Shown piece by piece: positions 7,065-15,289 of a stretch of DNA of 33,591 bases; positions within the stretch are counted from its first letter, which is position 1, and each line of letters begins with the position of its first letter. The stretch lies in NCBI GenBank assembly GCA_964403935.1, contig CAYOIB010000022.1, positions 1 to 33,591 on the forward strand. The letters are read 5' to 3'. The position numbers and the translations under genes are program-made. The notes beneath the pieces are model-generated. The model searched no databases. It was not told the DNA's origin and saw only the letters and a list, made by a program, of their open reading frames with translations. This DNA comes from SLLG01 sp964403935. Lineage in GTDB: Bacteria; Verrucomicrobiota; Verrucomicrobiia; Opitutales; Oceanipulchritudinaceae.

Positions 7065-7931
7065 TTACGGCTCCAGGAGGGGGCGGATAAAGTCCCCTAC
7101 CGACTCCCTGGAGGGCAGCGAGACAGGCTTGAGACAAGCCATCGCCTTCCCTTGATCCCAGAGGCGAATGTGATAGGGCGTCCCGAACAGAAAGTCGGGC
7201 GGGCGCGAACCGGCCCCGCTCAGCCGCTCCCCGGCACGGCGGACGTTGTCGATCATCCAAGCGGGGAGGCGCAACTGATAGGGGTTCCGCTCGATTTCAC
7301 CCGTATGGCAGGCAAGGGCCTCCAGAAGCTGGGCCAGGTCGCCGGGCGAAACCTCAGCCAGCAAATTGGGCGCTTCCTGCGGGGCCCAGAACTCCGTCTC
7401 GACAACAAGACAACGCAGCCGTTTACCGCTCCGGTAGAGCGCATGGCGTACGAGTGCATTGACCCCGACGTGCGTCGGGTTGCCGTCCAATCCATGGGGC
7501 AGGAAGATTGCGTCTGGAGCGGTCTCGAGAAGGATCTTTCCGATCACGTTGACGGCGTGCGTCCAGTGATGGGGATCCGCTCGACGGGTTTCGATCTGGA
7601 TGCGCTCCAGGCCGGTGCCCCCGGGAACAAGCAGATCAAAATTCAAACGCGCACAGGCCGCCTTAAGCTCCTTCAAGCGTTCCGCCCGCCGGCTCAGAAG
7701 ACTGCCCAGAGTGACGGCGATGTTCACAACGCGCCACCCCTCTTCACGACGCAGCCGCAAAGGCAAGGCTCCAATGATGCACTCGTCATCCGGGTGAGGC
7801 GAAAAAACCAGGGCCACCGGCGCGCCATCGGCTGGCGGCGGCAAGGGGTTGAAGCTCGCGGAGGGGCCTAGTTTGGCCGCCTCGTGGTGAAGCTGGGCCG
7901 TGGCATCGACGAATTCGCGGAAGTCATTCAC
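7065..7931 (-). CDS. LmbE/PIG-L family deacetylase
   Basis: This is a zinc-dependent N-acetylglucosamine-type deacetylase-family protein, cytoplasmic, with unknown substrate. The metal and catalytic motif SPHPDDECIIG sits after the first strand, and the third zinc-ligand His is in the later segment LPHGLDGNPTHVG. The fold then continues as usual. Two starts are possible. GTG at 7931 has GAAGG 7 nt upstream and gives 288 residues beginning VNDFREF. A TTG at 7973 adds 14 residues and overlaps the exonuclease gene by 11 bp. I prefer the GTG. It is last in the group SET -> exonuclease III -> LmbE. The family covers many substrates, including mycothiol, bacillithiol and antibiotic intermediates. 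Confidence 0.9.
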   Translation of the reverse strand: MNDFREFVDATAQLHHEAAKLGPSASFNPLPPPADGAPVALVFSPHPDDECIIGALPLRLRREEGWRVVNIAVTLGSLLSRRAERLKELKAACARLNFDLLVPGGTGLERIQIETRRADPHHWTHAVNVIGKILLETAPDAIFLPHGLDGNPTHVGVNALVRHALYRSGKRLRCLVVETEFWAPQEAPNLLAEVSPGDLAQLLEALACHTGEIERNPYQLRLPAWMIDNVRRAGERLSGAGSRPPDFLFGTPYHIRLWDQGKAMACLKPVSLPSRESVGDFIRPLLEP

Positions 7932-7962
7932 AGTGTTACCTTCGCTCAAAGTTTCTGCGGCA

Positions 7963-8721
7963 TCAATCGGCAAGATCGATTCCCACCGGACAATGATCCG
8001 AACCCATCACTTCAGGACAGATGAAGGCGCGCTGCAACCGGGGCTGGAGCCGGTGGGAACTCAGGACATAATCAAGCCGCCACCCCACATTCCGCTCACG
8101 GGCACCCCCTCGATAACTCCACCACGAGTAGAGTCCAGGGCCCGGGTCAAACAGCCGCAGGGTATCGTGAAAGCCCGCATCAAGGTGCTCCTGAAAGGCG
8201 AGGCGCTCCTCATCGGTAAACCCCGCCTTGCCGCGGTTCGGCGCGGGCCGGGCAAGATCGATCTCCTTGTGGGCCACATTGAAGTCCCCACAGATCAGGA
8301 CTGGCTTCGTTGCATCCAGGCTCCGGCAATGCTCCCGAAAAGCGACATCCCAGACCGTCGTTCGGAAGTCCAGACGCGAGAGATCGGCCCGGGCATTCGG
8401 TGTGTAGACATTGACCAGATGAAAGTCCGGGAACGTACAGGTGATCACCCTGCCCTCCGCATCGCCCATCGATTCTCCAATCCCAAGAACAACCGATTCC
8501 GGCTCCTGCCGTGTCAACACGAGCGTGCCGGAATAGCCCGGTCGCTGAGCGGGATTCCAGATCGCACGGTAGTCCTCCGGCCAATTCCGCTCCACCTGGC
8601 GGGCTTCCGCCTTAACCTCCTGAAGACACACGAGATCCGCCCCACATGCCGAAGCGTAGTCAGCAAAGCCTTTTCGCTGGACGGCGCGAATCCCATTCAC
8701 ATTCCATGAAATCAACCTCAT
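7963..8721 (-). CDS. xth: Exodeoxyribonuclease III / AP endonuclease
   Basis: This is a Mg-dependent nuclease of the exonuclease-endonuclease-phosphatase family that cuts at abasic sites and trims 3' ends in base-excision repair. The motifs appear in the expected order: MRLISWNVNGIRA, the metal-binding Glu in LVCLQEVKA, VNVYTPN, CGDFNVAHKEID (catalytic Asp/Asn), WRLDYVLSS, and the terminal SDHCPVG with the general-base His. Its 252 residues are full length for the family. The start overlaps the stop of the SET gene by 4 bp, so the two are probably co-translated. Confidence 0.95.
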   Translation of the reverse strand: MRLISWNVNGIRAVQRKGFADYASACGADLVCLQEVKAEARQVERNWPEDYRAIWNPAQRPGYSGTLVLTRQEPESVVLGIGESMGDAEGRVITCTFPDFHLVNVYTPNARADLSRLDFRTTVWDVAFREHCRSLDATKPVLICGDFNVAHKEIDLARPAPNRGKAGFTDEERLAFQEHLDAGFHDTLRLFDPGPGLYSWWSYRGGARERNVGWRLDYVLSSHRLQPRLQRAFICPEVMGSDHCPVGIDLAD

Positions 8722-9257
8722 TTCGCACCCGCCTTTCCTGTTAATGCTTTACGCATCAGAAGCCGTTTCAGTTTGGGACGCTGATCCGTCCGGACAATGA
8801 AGCCCACACAATTATCTGAGCCGCACCGGCACGGGTGCTCCAGAAAGTGCGCCACATCATAACCATAATCAAAGGTGATCTCTTCGCCCTTTGCGATATC
8901 CCGCAGCGAGTAAAGGTAGAGTCGGTCATTCTCATTTACGAACTCACAATTTGGATCGCACGAGTGGTTCGCAAGCCGGGCGGGATTATAGGATTTCTCC
9001 CCATCAAGGTCGTGGGTCTCGTTCAATTCAAAGATATAAACAGCGGCACCCCCGGTCGCCTTCGCCCGTTCGTACAGGGCCAGGCCTCGACGATTGGATT
9101 CGGCCTTGGTCACCTTCTCCCCCACATACTCGATGAGGCGGGTACCCTGCCGGATCAGGCGCCGGGAAAAAAGGCCCTGCCCATGTATGCGGGAGCGCCG
9201 CATTTCAATGAAGGCATTGACGCGTTTGGCTTGGGTGGACTTGCGCGGAATCAGCAT
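8718..9257 (-). CDS. SET-domain protein methyltransferase
   Basis: This is a 179-residue protein with a compact, complete SET domain, the fold that moves methyl groups from S-adenosylmethionine to lysine side chains. The order is HGQGLFSRRLIRQGTRLIEY (about 25-44), RLANHSCDPNCE (about 94-105, the pseudoknot that binds AdoMet), GEEITFDYGYD (about 124-134, with the catalytic Tyr), and a post-SET zinc cluster CRCGSDNC (143-150). Bacterial SET proteins are less common than eukaryotic ones, and those of chlamydiae act on histone-like proteins. The target here is unknown. The gene leads an operon with exonuclease III, which might hint at a chromatin or repair link, but that is conjecture. Confidence 0.92.
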   Translation of the reverse strand: MLIPRKSTQAKRVNAFIEMRRSRIHGQGLFSRRLIRQGTRLIEYVGEKVTKAESNRRGLALYERAKATGGAAVYIFELNETHDLDGEKSYNPARLANHSCDPNCEFVNENDRLYLYSLRDIAKGEEITFDYGYDVAHFLEHPCRCGSDNCVGFIVRTDQRPKLKRLLMRKALTGKAGAK

Positions 9258-9262
9258 GGAAA

Positions 9263-9268
9263 ATTATA
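9263..9268 (-). promoter_or_regulatory. TATAAT -10-like box just before the SET gene
   Basis: A perfect TATAAT on the minus strand ends only 5 bp before the ATG of the SET gene. If used, transcription would start at about the start codon and give a leaderless mRNA. No good -35 sequence lies 16-18 bp upstream. No Shine-Dalgarno sequence is present on that strand. Confidence 0.3.
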
Positions 9269-9345
9269 GGAGGTGGGCCAACCGCCAGATCAGCAATTCA
9301 AATTCCCGGACTTGCACGTATTTTTAAGGGCGACACCCTGTATGC

Positions 9346-9705
9346 ATGGAAACCAACGCACAAGAGCTGGTCGAAGAAGCCGTTTTTGAATTCACCATGG
9401 GCGATCATTCGGCCGCAATCGAAAAGCTCGATCAGGCCCTGACTCTGGACCCAGACTGCTTTGAAGGTTGGCATGCCAAGGCAGAGGTCTACTTCGATCT
9501 GAGAAATCTCGATGCCGCCCTTGAGGCCGGAAGAAAAGCCGAAGCTCTCTCTCCGGATGATGTCCATATCCACACCACCCTCTCCAGAATCTGGATGGAA
9601 CGCGGCGACAAAACCCAGGCCGAACACCATGGAGCCCGGGCACGCATGCTCGGGTGGAAGGAGCAACTGAAGGAACCTTCGTCCGACGGCAGTGAGTTTG
9701 CATGA
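9346..9705 (+). CDS. TPR-repeat protein
   Basis: The 119-residue soluble protein is made of about three tetratricopeptide repeats: residues around 4-34 (EEAVFEFTMGDHSAAIEKLDQALTLDP), 38-68 (EGWHAKAEVYFDLRNLDAALE) and 72-102 (VHIHTTLSRIWMERGDKTQAE). TPR arrays bind other proteins; the partner is unknown. It stands alone, divergent from the SET gene and 83 bp before the transporter gene. Confidence 0.85.
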   Translation: METNAQELVEEAVFEFTMGDHSAAIEKLDQALTLDPDCFEGWHAKAEVYFDLRNLDAALEAGRKAEALSPDDVHIHTTLSRIWMERGDKTQAEHHGARARMLGWKEQLKEPSSDGSEFA

Positions 9706-9788
9706 TCAGTGATGCGCCTCCCCCGATCCCGCCAAAAGACCTTTTCTTCTCGCATGAGAATTGAAGGTCCCTACGGTCTCCGCCCTAA

Positions 9789-11540
9789 ATGGTGAAAATG
9801 GAATCGTGGAATTCGCGCTTCGGGGTGATCCTCGCCGTCTCCGGAAGTGCTATTGGGCTGGGGAATTTCCTTCGTTTCCCTGGTCAGGTGGCCCAATACG
9901 GGGGCGGGGCCTTCATGGTGGCCTACTTCATTTCCTTCCTCTTGGTCGGCTTGCCGATTTGCTGGGCGGAATGGTCTATGGGCCGTTATGGCGGTCAGCG
10001 CGGATTTCACACCTCCGTCGGAATCCTCCACTCGATCGTGCGCCATCCGATCGGGAAATACCTCGGTGTCATCGGCATTGTGATCCCGGTGATCATCTAC
10101 ATGTACTACGTCCTCATTGAGGCCTGGTGCCTGGGCTATGCCGTGAATTTTCTCGCCGGGAACATGCGGTTTGAGTCACCGGCAGAAGCCTCCGCGTTCT
10201 TCAATCTCTTTACTGGAGCAACGGCGGATGGTTCCGGCCTGGGGTTCGGCGGAATCTCGCAGGTGGGCTGGTTCCTCCTCATCTGTTTTACCCTCAACTT
10301 CATCCTGATCTACCGGGGCCTGGCCAAGGGGATTGAACTCTTCTGCAAGTTTGCCATGCCCGCGCTGATGCTGCTCGCGGTCATCATCGTCATAAGGGTC
10401 CTCACTCTGGGAATGCCCGACCCGACGCAGCCCGAGAACTCAATATCATCCGGTCTCGGTTTCATGTGGAATCCCTCCAAGACCCTTCACATCGTCACCA
10501 TAGAAAATGAAGCGGGTGAAAGCGTAATCCAACAGACGGAGGTCTTCGGCACCGGCCGCATTACCCACCTGCGCGAAGAAGCGGCGATGGATCCAACGGT
10601 CACGATCAAAACCGTGACGATGATCGAACAGCTTCTGAACCCACACCTCTGGCTGGCGGCCGCCGGTCAGATCCTGTTTTCTCTCTCTGTGGGCTTCGGC
10701 ATCGTCATGACGTATTCGAGCTACCTCTCCCCGAAAGACGATGTCGTCCTCAGCGGGCTCACCGCGTCCAGCGCCAATGAGTTTGCCGAAGTCGCGCTGG
10801 GTGGGCTGATCACGATTCCCCCGGCCGTTGCCTTTCTCGGTGTGGCGGGCGTCTCGGGGGCAATCGGAAGCACCTTCGCTCTCGGCTTTCACGTTCTACC
10901 CATGGTCTTTGCCACCATGCCGGCAGGGGCGGTTTTTGGCTTCCTCTTTTTCTTCCTGCTCTTCCTCGCCGCTGTCACCTCTTCCTTGTCCATGCTCCAA
11001 CCGGGGATTGCCTTTCTGGAGAGCGCAATCGGGACCAACCGGAGGCAATCCGTCGGCATCCTCGGATTGATCACGGCCCTGGGCACGCTCGTGGTCGTCT
11101 ACTACAGCAGCGATCTGAAAGCGCTCGACACGATGGACTTCTGGGTCGGAACCTTCCTGATCTTTATCCTCGCTACGATTCAGATCATTGTCTTCGCCTG
11201 GGTGATGGGTATCGACAAGGGCTTCGAAGAGGCACACCGCGGAGCCCATATCAGAATCCCGCGCTTTTTTGGATTCATCATGAAGTATGTCACCCCGGTC
11301 TTCCTTCTCGCTATCTTTGGCATCTGGATCACACAGAATCTCATAGGCTACAATGTCCTGACAGGTGAGACAGGAGAATCCGCCTATGTCGCGGACCTCT
11401 TTGGCGAATCTCCCAACCCGTCGGCATGGATCGCCGCTGCGGTCATCATCATCCTTGCGCTCCTGATCTTTATCGCCGTCGCCACGAGTTCGCGTTTCCG
11501 CCAGCATGCGCACAATGAGATTACGGAGGTTGCACCATGA
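9789..11540 (+). CDS. Sodium-dependent symporter of the NSS (SNF) family
   Basis: This is a 583-residue inner-membrane transporter, about 12 helices, that couples Na+ entry to uptake of an amino acid or similar compound. The family signature lies in the first helix: ILAVSGSAIGLGNFLRFPG, followed by GGGAFMVAYF; the unwound helix-1 segment binds Na+ and substrate. Later helices carry FSLSVGFGIVMTYSSY and the family's Ser-rich helix-8 region (LLFLAAVTSSLSMLQPG). A long hydrophilic loop of about 60 residues (about 218-278) between helices is larger than in LeuT. The start may be ATG 9789 or ATG 9798. The stop overlaps the next small gene by 4 bp, which encodes a MetS-like subunit. This pairing points to methionine/alanine-type MetP systems, but the substrate is not provable from sequence. 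Confidence 0.93.
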   Translation: MVKMESWNSRFGVILAVSGSAIGLGNFLRFPGQVAQYGGGAFMVAYFISFLLVGLPICWAEWSMGRYGGQRGFHTSVGILHSIVRHPIGKYLGVIGIVIPVIIYMYYVLIEAWCLGYAVNFLAGNMRFESPAEASAFFNLFTGATADGSGLGFGGISQVGWFLLICFTLNFILIYRGLAKGIELFCKFAMPALMLLAVIIVIRVLTLGMPDPTQPENSISSGLGFMWNPSKTLHIVTIENEAGESVIQQTEVFGTGRITHLREEAAMDPTVTIKTVTMIEQLLNPHLWLAAAGQILFSLSVGFGIVMTYSSYLSPKDDVVLSGLTASSANEFAEVALGGLITIPPAVAFLGVAGVSGAIGSTFALGFHVLPMVFATMPAGAVFGFLFFFLLFLAAVTSSLSMLQPGIAFLESAIGTNRRQSVGILGLITALGTLVVVYYSSDLKALDTMDFWVGTFLIFILATIQIIVFAWVMGIDKGFEEAHRGAHIRIPRFFGFIMKYVTPVFLLAIFGIWITQNLIGYNVLTGETGESAYVADLFGESPNPSAWIAAAVIIILALLIFIAVATSSRFRQHAHNEITEVAP

Positions 11541-11707
11541 CCCCGGGAGGCTGGATCACCTTGTTGCTTTCGATTGGAGCCGTCACCTCGCTCTTTGTCT
11601 GGTGTATCTGGAAAGTGGTCCGGACACCGAATTCGGTCGATAGCCTCCATGGCTTCAATCTGGAGAGACCCGATGAGGATAGCCGACACCCGCGCGAAGA
11701 TCCTTAG
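11537..11707 (+). CDS. MetS-like small subunit of the NSS transporter
   Basis: This is a 56-residue protein with one transmembrane helix (about residues 5-27, WITLLLSIGAVTSLFVWCIWKV) and a hydrophilic, acidic-basic tail. The start MTPGGWI resembles the short MetNPS small subunits (MTPxAWxxM) that accompany NSS-type amino acid importers such as corynebacterial MetP. Its ATG overlaps the transporter stop by 4 bp and has a good ribosome binding site (CGGAGGT, 7 nt upstream). It is a strong coding candidate despite its length. Its 3' end overlaps the following lipoprotein gene by 35 bp. Confidence 0.75.
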   Translation: MTPGGWITLLLSIGAVTSLFVWCIWKVVRTPNSVDSLHGFNLERPDEDSRHPREDP

Positions 11708-12179
11708 CTTGAAAGCCCGCCCGGTGCTCGCCCTGGTGCTGTGCCTCGCTCCCCTCTTCAGCAGTGGGTGTGGCAGCGTTCAGGAACACCGTGCGCGTCA
11801 ACACCGTTCCGCCTTCCAAGCCTTTCCTTCGGCGCTCCAAAACCGCGTCCTTGAAGCTGGAATCGAAGAAGGCTGGTCGCCTGTGGCCGTCTACATTTCC
11901 CTGGGCACCCCGGAAACCGCCGAGCGCCTGGACGCACGCACCGTCGAATGGACCTACTGGGGCTACCGTTATGGGTCCGATCCACATCCCGCCCCCACCG
12001 ATCGTCCCGTATTTCACACACGCTCCGAAGTGGCGCGGCCGCCGACGGATCAGCCCCTTGAGAAGATGACCATTCGCTTCATCGATGATGCCGTCACCGA
12101 ATGGGCCTTCAATCCCCTTGAACGCAGAGATATGGGTCGACAGCGACAGACGCCCTTCGGCCGGATGCCAGACCTCTAA
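11673..12179 (+). CDS. Lipoprotein of unknown function
   Basis: From ATG 11673 the product is 168 residues. It has a basic n-region (MRIADTRAK...KAR), a hydrophobic core (VLALVLCLAPLF) and a lipobox SSGC, so it should be processed by signal peptidase II and lipid-anchored. The mature part has a conserved look (QNRVLEAGIEEGWSPVAVYISLGTP, VEWTYWGY, KMTIRFIDDAVTEWAFN), reminiscent of small lipoproteins of the SmpA/OmlA-type fold, but this is only an impression. GGAG lies about 8 nt upstream of the ATG. An upstream frame from 11574 would bury the signal peptide. It probably shares a transcript with the transporter genes. Confidence 0.8.
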   Translation: MRIADTRAKILSLKARPVLALVLCLAPLFSSGCGSVQEHRARQHRSAFQAFPSALQNRVLEAGIEEGWSPVAVYISLGTPETAERLDARTVEWTYWGYRYGSDPHPAPTDRPVFHTRSEVARPPTDQPLEKMTIRFIDDAVTEWAFNPLERRDMGRQRQTPFGRMPDL

Positions 12180-12225
12180 GGGCGAAACCACCGGCTCCGG
12201 CCCATGCAATCCTCGATACCTACCC

Positions 12226-12603
12226 TCAACCCAAATTCGCTATCCTGATACCCAGAGCCGCCAGCGACTGGTCATACGTCGCCTGAAGCACTTCGACGAA
12301 CGCATCCAGTTCCTCCTGTGAAAGCAGGCCGCCCTCTTCGACACGGCGGGCGACGGCGGCCAAACGTGCGGCGCTGAGGTTTGAAGCACTCCCCGCCACC
12401 GAATGGGCATGCGCCGCGATCGTGGCCACATCTTTCACCGGATCCGCCTTGGCCAATGCAAGCAGGCGGGCTTCCACATCCTCTCGAAACAAATTCTGAA
12501 GCTCCCCCAGGAGGCCGCGTGGATCGTCATCACCCGCATCCAGAAGAACACTCCATTGGTCTTCATCCACGAGAGGAACATGCTCGAACTCGCCAGCATT
12601 CAT
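12226..12603 (-). CDS. Hpt-domain phosphotransfer protein
   Basis: This is a 125-residue helical protein. Residues 63-85 (AAHAHSVAGSASNLSAARLA) match the Hpt signature, with H67 as the likely phospho-acceptor, followed by the helix LAAVARRVEEG. Hpt proteins relay phosphate between receivers of hybrid kinases and response regulators. Canonical Hpt motifs have Lys-Gly after the His (HxLKGS); here it is HSVAGS, so the Lys is replaced by Ala, which may alter docking or transfer. A longer frame from 12675 adds 24 basic residues that do not fit the fold; ATG 12603 is preferred. Plausible partners in the window are the hybrid kinase at 27.6-29.3 kb and the receiver protein at 4.6-5.3 kb, unproven. 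Confidence 0.85.
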   Translation of the reverse strand: MNAGEFEHVPLVDEDQWSVLLDAGDDDPRGLLGELQNLFREDVEARLLALAKADPVKDVATIAAHAHSVAGSASNLSAARLAAVARRVEEGGLLSQEELDAFVEVLQATYDQSLAALGIRIANLG

Positions 12604-12670
12604 AGAATTTTTCAATAATTGCAGGCTCAATTTTCGGCTTCGAAAAGTTTTACCTCCCAACAAGAAGGAG

Positions 12671-12689
12671 GCCACGGCCCTTCCGTGGC
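12671..12689. other. Hairpin in the hpt-abc intergenic region
   Basis: GCCACGG (12671-12677) and CCGTGGC (12683-12689) form a perfect 7-bp stem with a 5-nt loop. It lies in the 226-bp gap between the divergent hpt and ABC exporter genes. There is no T-run after it in the plus direction, so it is more likely an operator or leader hairpin than a terminator. Confidence 0.35.
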
Positions 12690-12829
12690 AACTGAATTTC
12701 CTCCCAAATACCCCGCGAGTCGCCGACGCCCTGTTTGCATGAAAACGTTACTTTCAGCATCTCTTCACCTCACCAGCAGAATGTCGAAAGGCGTTGTCAG
12801 GACTCTTGGCAAAGGCACACTTCATCGGA

Positions 12830-14620
12830 ATGTGGAACCGTTGGAAGACGTTGCAGCCCTATATCATTCCTCATCGGCGTGCCTTTGCATTGGCGCTGCC
12901 CTGCGGAGCTTTGGCCGGTGCAGCCAGCGGTTTTGGCGTGCCCTTTTTCATGCAGACGGTCTTCGCCCATTTTTTTGAAGCCCAGGACATCCAATACAGC
13001 TTGGCCTATCAAATCGGCGTCGCGGCCTTGCTCCCGGCAATCTTTCTCATTCGCGGCCTGTCTCTCTACGCGAACCAATACGTGCTCAACCGAGTCGGAC
13101 AATCGGTCCTGGTGGACCTTAGGAAGGACCTCTTCAACCATATCCAGCGCCTCCACATGGGGTTCTTCGAACGCGAGCGCTCCGGCGACCTCATTGCACG
13201 ACTCGCGGCGGATACCACCCAGATCCAGAACACAATCATTATCCTGATCAAGGAAGCTGTCCTTCAGCCTTTCATTTTTATCGGGGGTCTCGGGTTTCTT
13301 GTCTTCCTCTCAGCGCGGGAACGGGAAATCGGCTTCCTGTTGCTCCTGTTCGCCATCGTCCCGCTCATGATCCTTCCCCTCCGCGTCATCGGCCGCCACC
13401 TCCGCCTCCGGGGTCGCCAGATGCAGGACGCCTTTGGAGACGTCTCCGATTCGATTTCAGAGAACCTGCGGGCCGCTGCCGAAGTTCGTGCCTTCAACCT
13501 CGAAGAGCGGGAAAACATCCGCTTCGTCGCCCGCCTTCAAGCTTACTTTGTCTACGCCATGAAGATGACGAAGTACTACCTCGCCACCCAGCCCCTCATG
13601 GAACTGGTGGCCGTAACCGTCCTTTCCATAGCCTTCCTCTATGCCTATAATCAGGGCCTCGGCTCCTCCGTCTTCCTCGCCATGGGGGGCGCTCTCTTCT
13701 TTACCGTCGATTCCCTGAAACGCCTCGTCCGGGCCCTCAACGAGTGGCAACGGACCGAAGGGGCCTTCCTCCGGGTGCGCCAGGTGCTCGATACCGTCCC
13801 TCTACTCATGGACCCGCCCGAGCCCGTTCAACTCGATCAGATCGACGGCAAAATCACCTTTCGTGATGTCTCCTTCACCTACGGCGAGCAGACCGCCCTT
13901 CACAACATCGACGTCACCATCGCACCTGGCACCGTTTGCGCGCTGGTGGGCCCCAGCGGTGCGGGGAAATCAACCTTCACCAAGCTGATCCTTCGCTTCC
14001 ACGACGCCACCGTCGGCAATATCTTCATCGACGAAAATAACATTCGCCAACTTCGCCTTGCGGACCTGCGCAACCACATCGCTTACGTTCCTCAGACAGC
14101 CACCCTCTTCAACGACACCGTCGCCAACAACATCCGGTTGGGCCGCCAGGATGCCAGCGACGAAGAGATCGAGCAGGCGGCCCACTCCGCGCACGCCCAC
14201 GAATTCATCAGCACTCTCCCCGGCGGATACGAGGCGCAGGTGGGCGAAAACGCCTCCCGCCTCTCCGGCGGTCAACGGCAGAGACTTGCCCTGGCCCGGG
14301 CCTTCCTCCGCCGCGCTCCGATCCTCATTCTCGACGAAGCGACCTCCGCGCTCGATTCCGAAAGTGAAGAAAAAATCCAGGATGCCCTCCGCCGCCTCAT
14401 CCGCGGCCGTACCGTCTTTATCGTCGCCCATCGATTCAGCACCCTCCAGCTCGCCGACCGGATTCTTGTCTTCGACCAAGGCAGGATCGCCGCCGATGGC
14501 GACATCCAGACTGTCCTTCAGAATTCCACCTTCCGGACCCTCTACGAAAAGCAAGGCCTCCACCCCAACGAAGCCGTCCTCCTCTTCAAAGGAACCCCCA
14601 CCACCAACCCACCAACCTGA
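12830..14620 (+). CDS. ABC exporter, MsbA-like fused permease-ATPase
   Basis: From ATG 12830 this is a 596-residue half-transporter that would act as a homodimer in the inner membrane. The N-terminal half is a six-helix exporter domain (first helix AFALALPCGALAGAASGF, with MGFFERERSGDLIARL as the typical coupling region). The nucleotide-binding domain starts near residue 335 (ITFRDVSFTYGEQ). It has Walker A GPSGAGKST, Q-loop YVPQ, signature LSGGQRQRLALARA, Walker B ILILDEATSALD and switch His in VAHRFST. It resembles lipid A or lipid exporters, but drug or peptide export cannot be excluded. Alternative start 12794 adds 12 residues. It stands alone; downstream is the tandem-repeat region. Confidence 0.9.
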   Translation: MWNRWKTLQPYIIPHRRAFALALPCGALAGAASGFGVPFFMQTVFAHFFEAQDIQYSLAYQIGVAALLPAIFLIRGLSLYANQYVLNRVGQSVLVDLRKDLFNHIQRLHMGFFERERSGDLIARLAADTTQIQNTIIILIKEAVLQPFIFIGGLGFLVFLSAREREIGFLLLLFAIVPLMILPLRVIGRHLRLRGRQMQDAFGDVSDSISENLRAAAEVRAFNLEERENIRFVARLQAYFVYAMKMTKYYLATQPLMELVAVTVLSIAFLYAYNQGLGSSVFLAMGGALFFTVDSLKRLVRALNEWQRTEGAFLRVRQVLDTVPLLMDPPEPVQLDQIDGKITFRDVSFTYGEQTALHNIDVTIAPGTVCALVGPSGAGKSTFTKLILRFHDATVGNIFIDENNIRQLRLADLRNHIAYVPQTATLFNDTVANNIRLGRQDASDEEIEQAAHSAHAHEFISTLPGGYEAQVGENASRLSGGQRQRLALARAFLRRAPILILDEATSALDSESEEKIQDALRRLIRGRTVFIVAHRFSTLQLADRILVFDQGRIAADGDIQTVLQNSTFRTLYEKQGLHPNEAVLLFKGTPTTNPPT

Positions 14621-14745
14621 AGCCACCTCCCCAGCGCCTCCCCACCCCGGCCCGTCGCAAGGACTTCTATCTCTGACGAACTTCTTCCGGAACAGCGTTC
14701 AGATGAGCGCTCGGCAATAACCTGTCGCGCCTTCTCGGATCTTAC

Positions 14746-14775
14746 CGTCAAGTAAATCCTACCTGGTAAGCTATG
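14746..14775 (+). repeat. Tandem unit, conserved core copy A
   Basis: This 30-bp core reads CGTCAAGTAAATCCT followed by ACCTGGTAAGCTATG. It matches copies B (14987-15016) and C (15235-15264) at 27 or more positions. Sequence on the 5' side (CGCGCCTTCTCGGAT) also aligns with the other copies. Confidence 0.8.
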
Positions 14776-14986
14776 TGCCCGGCGAAGGGCCCGGCTACGC
14801 CTCTCTGCCCGTTGCAGGGTCGCTGCATAGGCCAGCTTGAAGATCCAGCGAGAATCGCTGTGCCACCACCCACCAAGTGCCCTTCCCCCGACATCGCCAC
14901 GCAAGTAGTTAAATTCTTGTTGAGACAATGGAGACAGCGCTTGGTGAAGTTGAATAACAGTTTGCTACGCGCCCCCCCGATCATCG

Positions 14987-15016
14987 CGTCAAATAAATCT
15001 TACCTGGTAAACTATG
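14987..15016 (+). repeat. Tandem unit, conserved core copy B
   Basis: It lies 241 bp after copy A. It contains the perfect palindrome TTACC-T-GGTAA and is followed by AAGCT as in copy C. A further segment 35-60 bp upstream (CAGCGCTTGGTGAAG ... GTTTGCTACGCGCC) is shared with copy C. Confidence 0.8.
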
Positions 15017-15039
15017 AAGCTGCGATGGCAGGAAACTCG

Positions 15040-15065
15040 CCTACGCCCTCTGCCAAGGGCGTAGG
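15040..15065 (+). other. Perfect 10-bp hairpin inside tandem unit B
   Basis: CCTACGCCCT (15040-15049) and AGGGCGTAGG (15056-15065) form a perfect stem around a 6-nt loop, followed by a G run. It has no counterpart of equal strength at the same place in unit C. It is not a terminator, because no T run follows. Confidence 0.5.
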
Positions 15066-15234
15066 GGGGGGGCTTGGACAATAGCCGGAACCGGCAGCGC
15101 ACCCGTCCCGAAAAATTGTGCCCTTCGCAACTGTTCCGCTGCGCAAGTACTATTATCTCTGAGCTAAATCAAATTCTGCGGCAGCGCCTGGTGAAACTGA
15201 ACAACAGCTTGCTACACGCCTTCCCCGATTATTG

Positions 15235-15264
15235 CGTCAAGTAAATCTTACCTGGTAAACTATG
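15235..15264 (+). repeat. Tandem unit, conserved core copy C
   Basis: It lies 248 bp after copy B and differs from it by a single base within the 30-bp core; TTACCTGGTAA is kept. Homology in the upstream 60 bp is clear, while the downstream part diverges after AAGCTC. Confidence 0.8.
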
Positions 15265-15289
15265 AAGCTCCCGGGTTGTGTTTGGCAAC

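Noticed and set aside
7005..7871. Long plus-strand frame opposite the LmbE gene
   Set aside because: It is a shadow of the LmbE-family gene, which has clear family motifs; the same applies to the plus-strand frames opposite exonuclease III and the dehydrogenase/panE pair.
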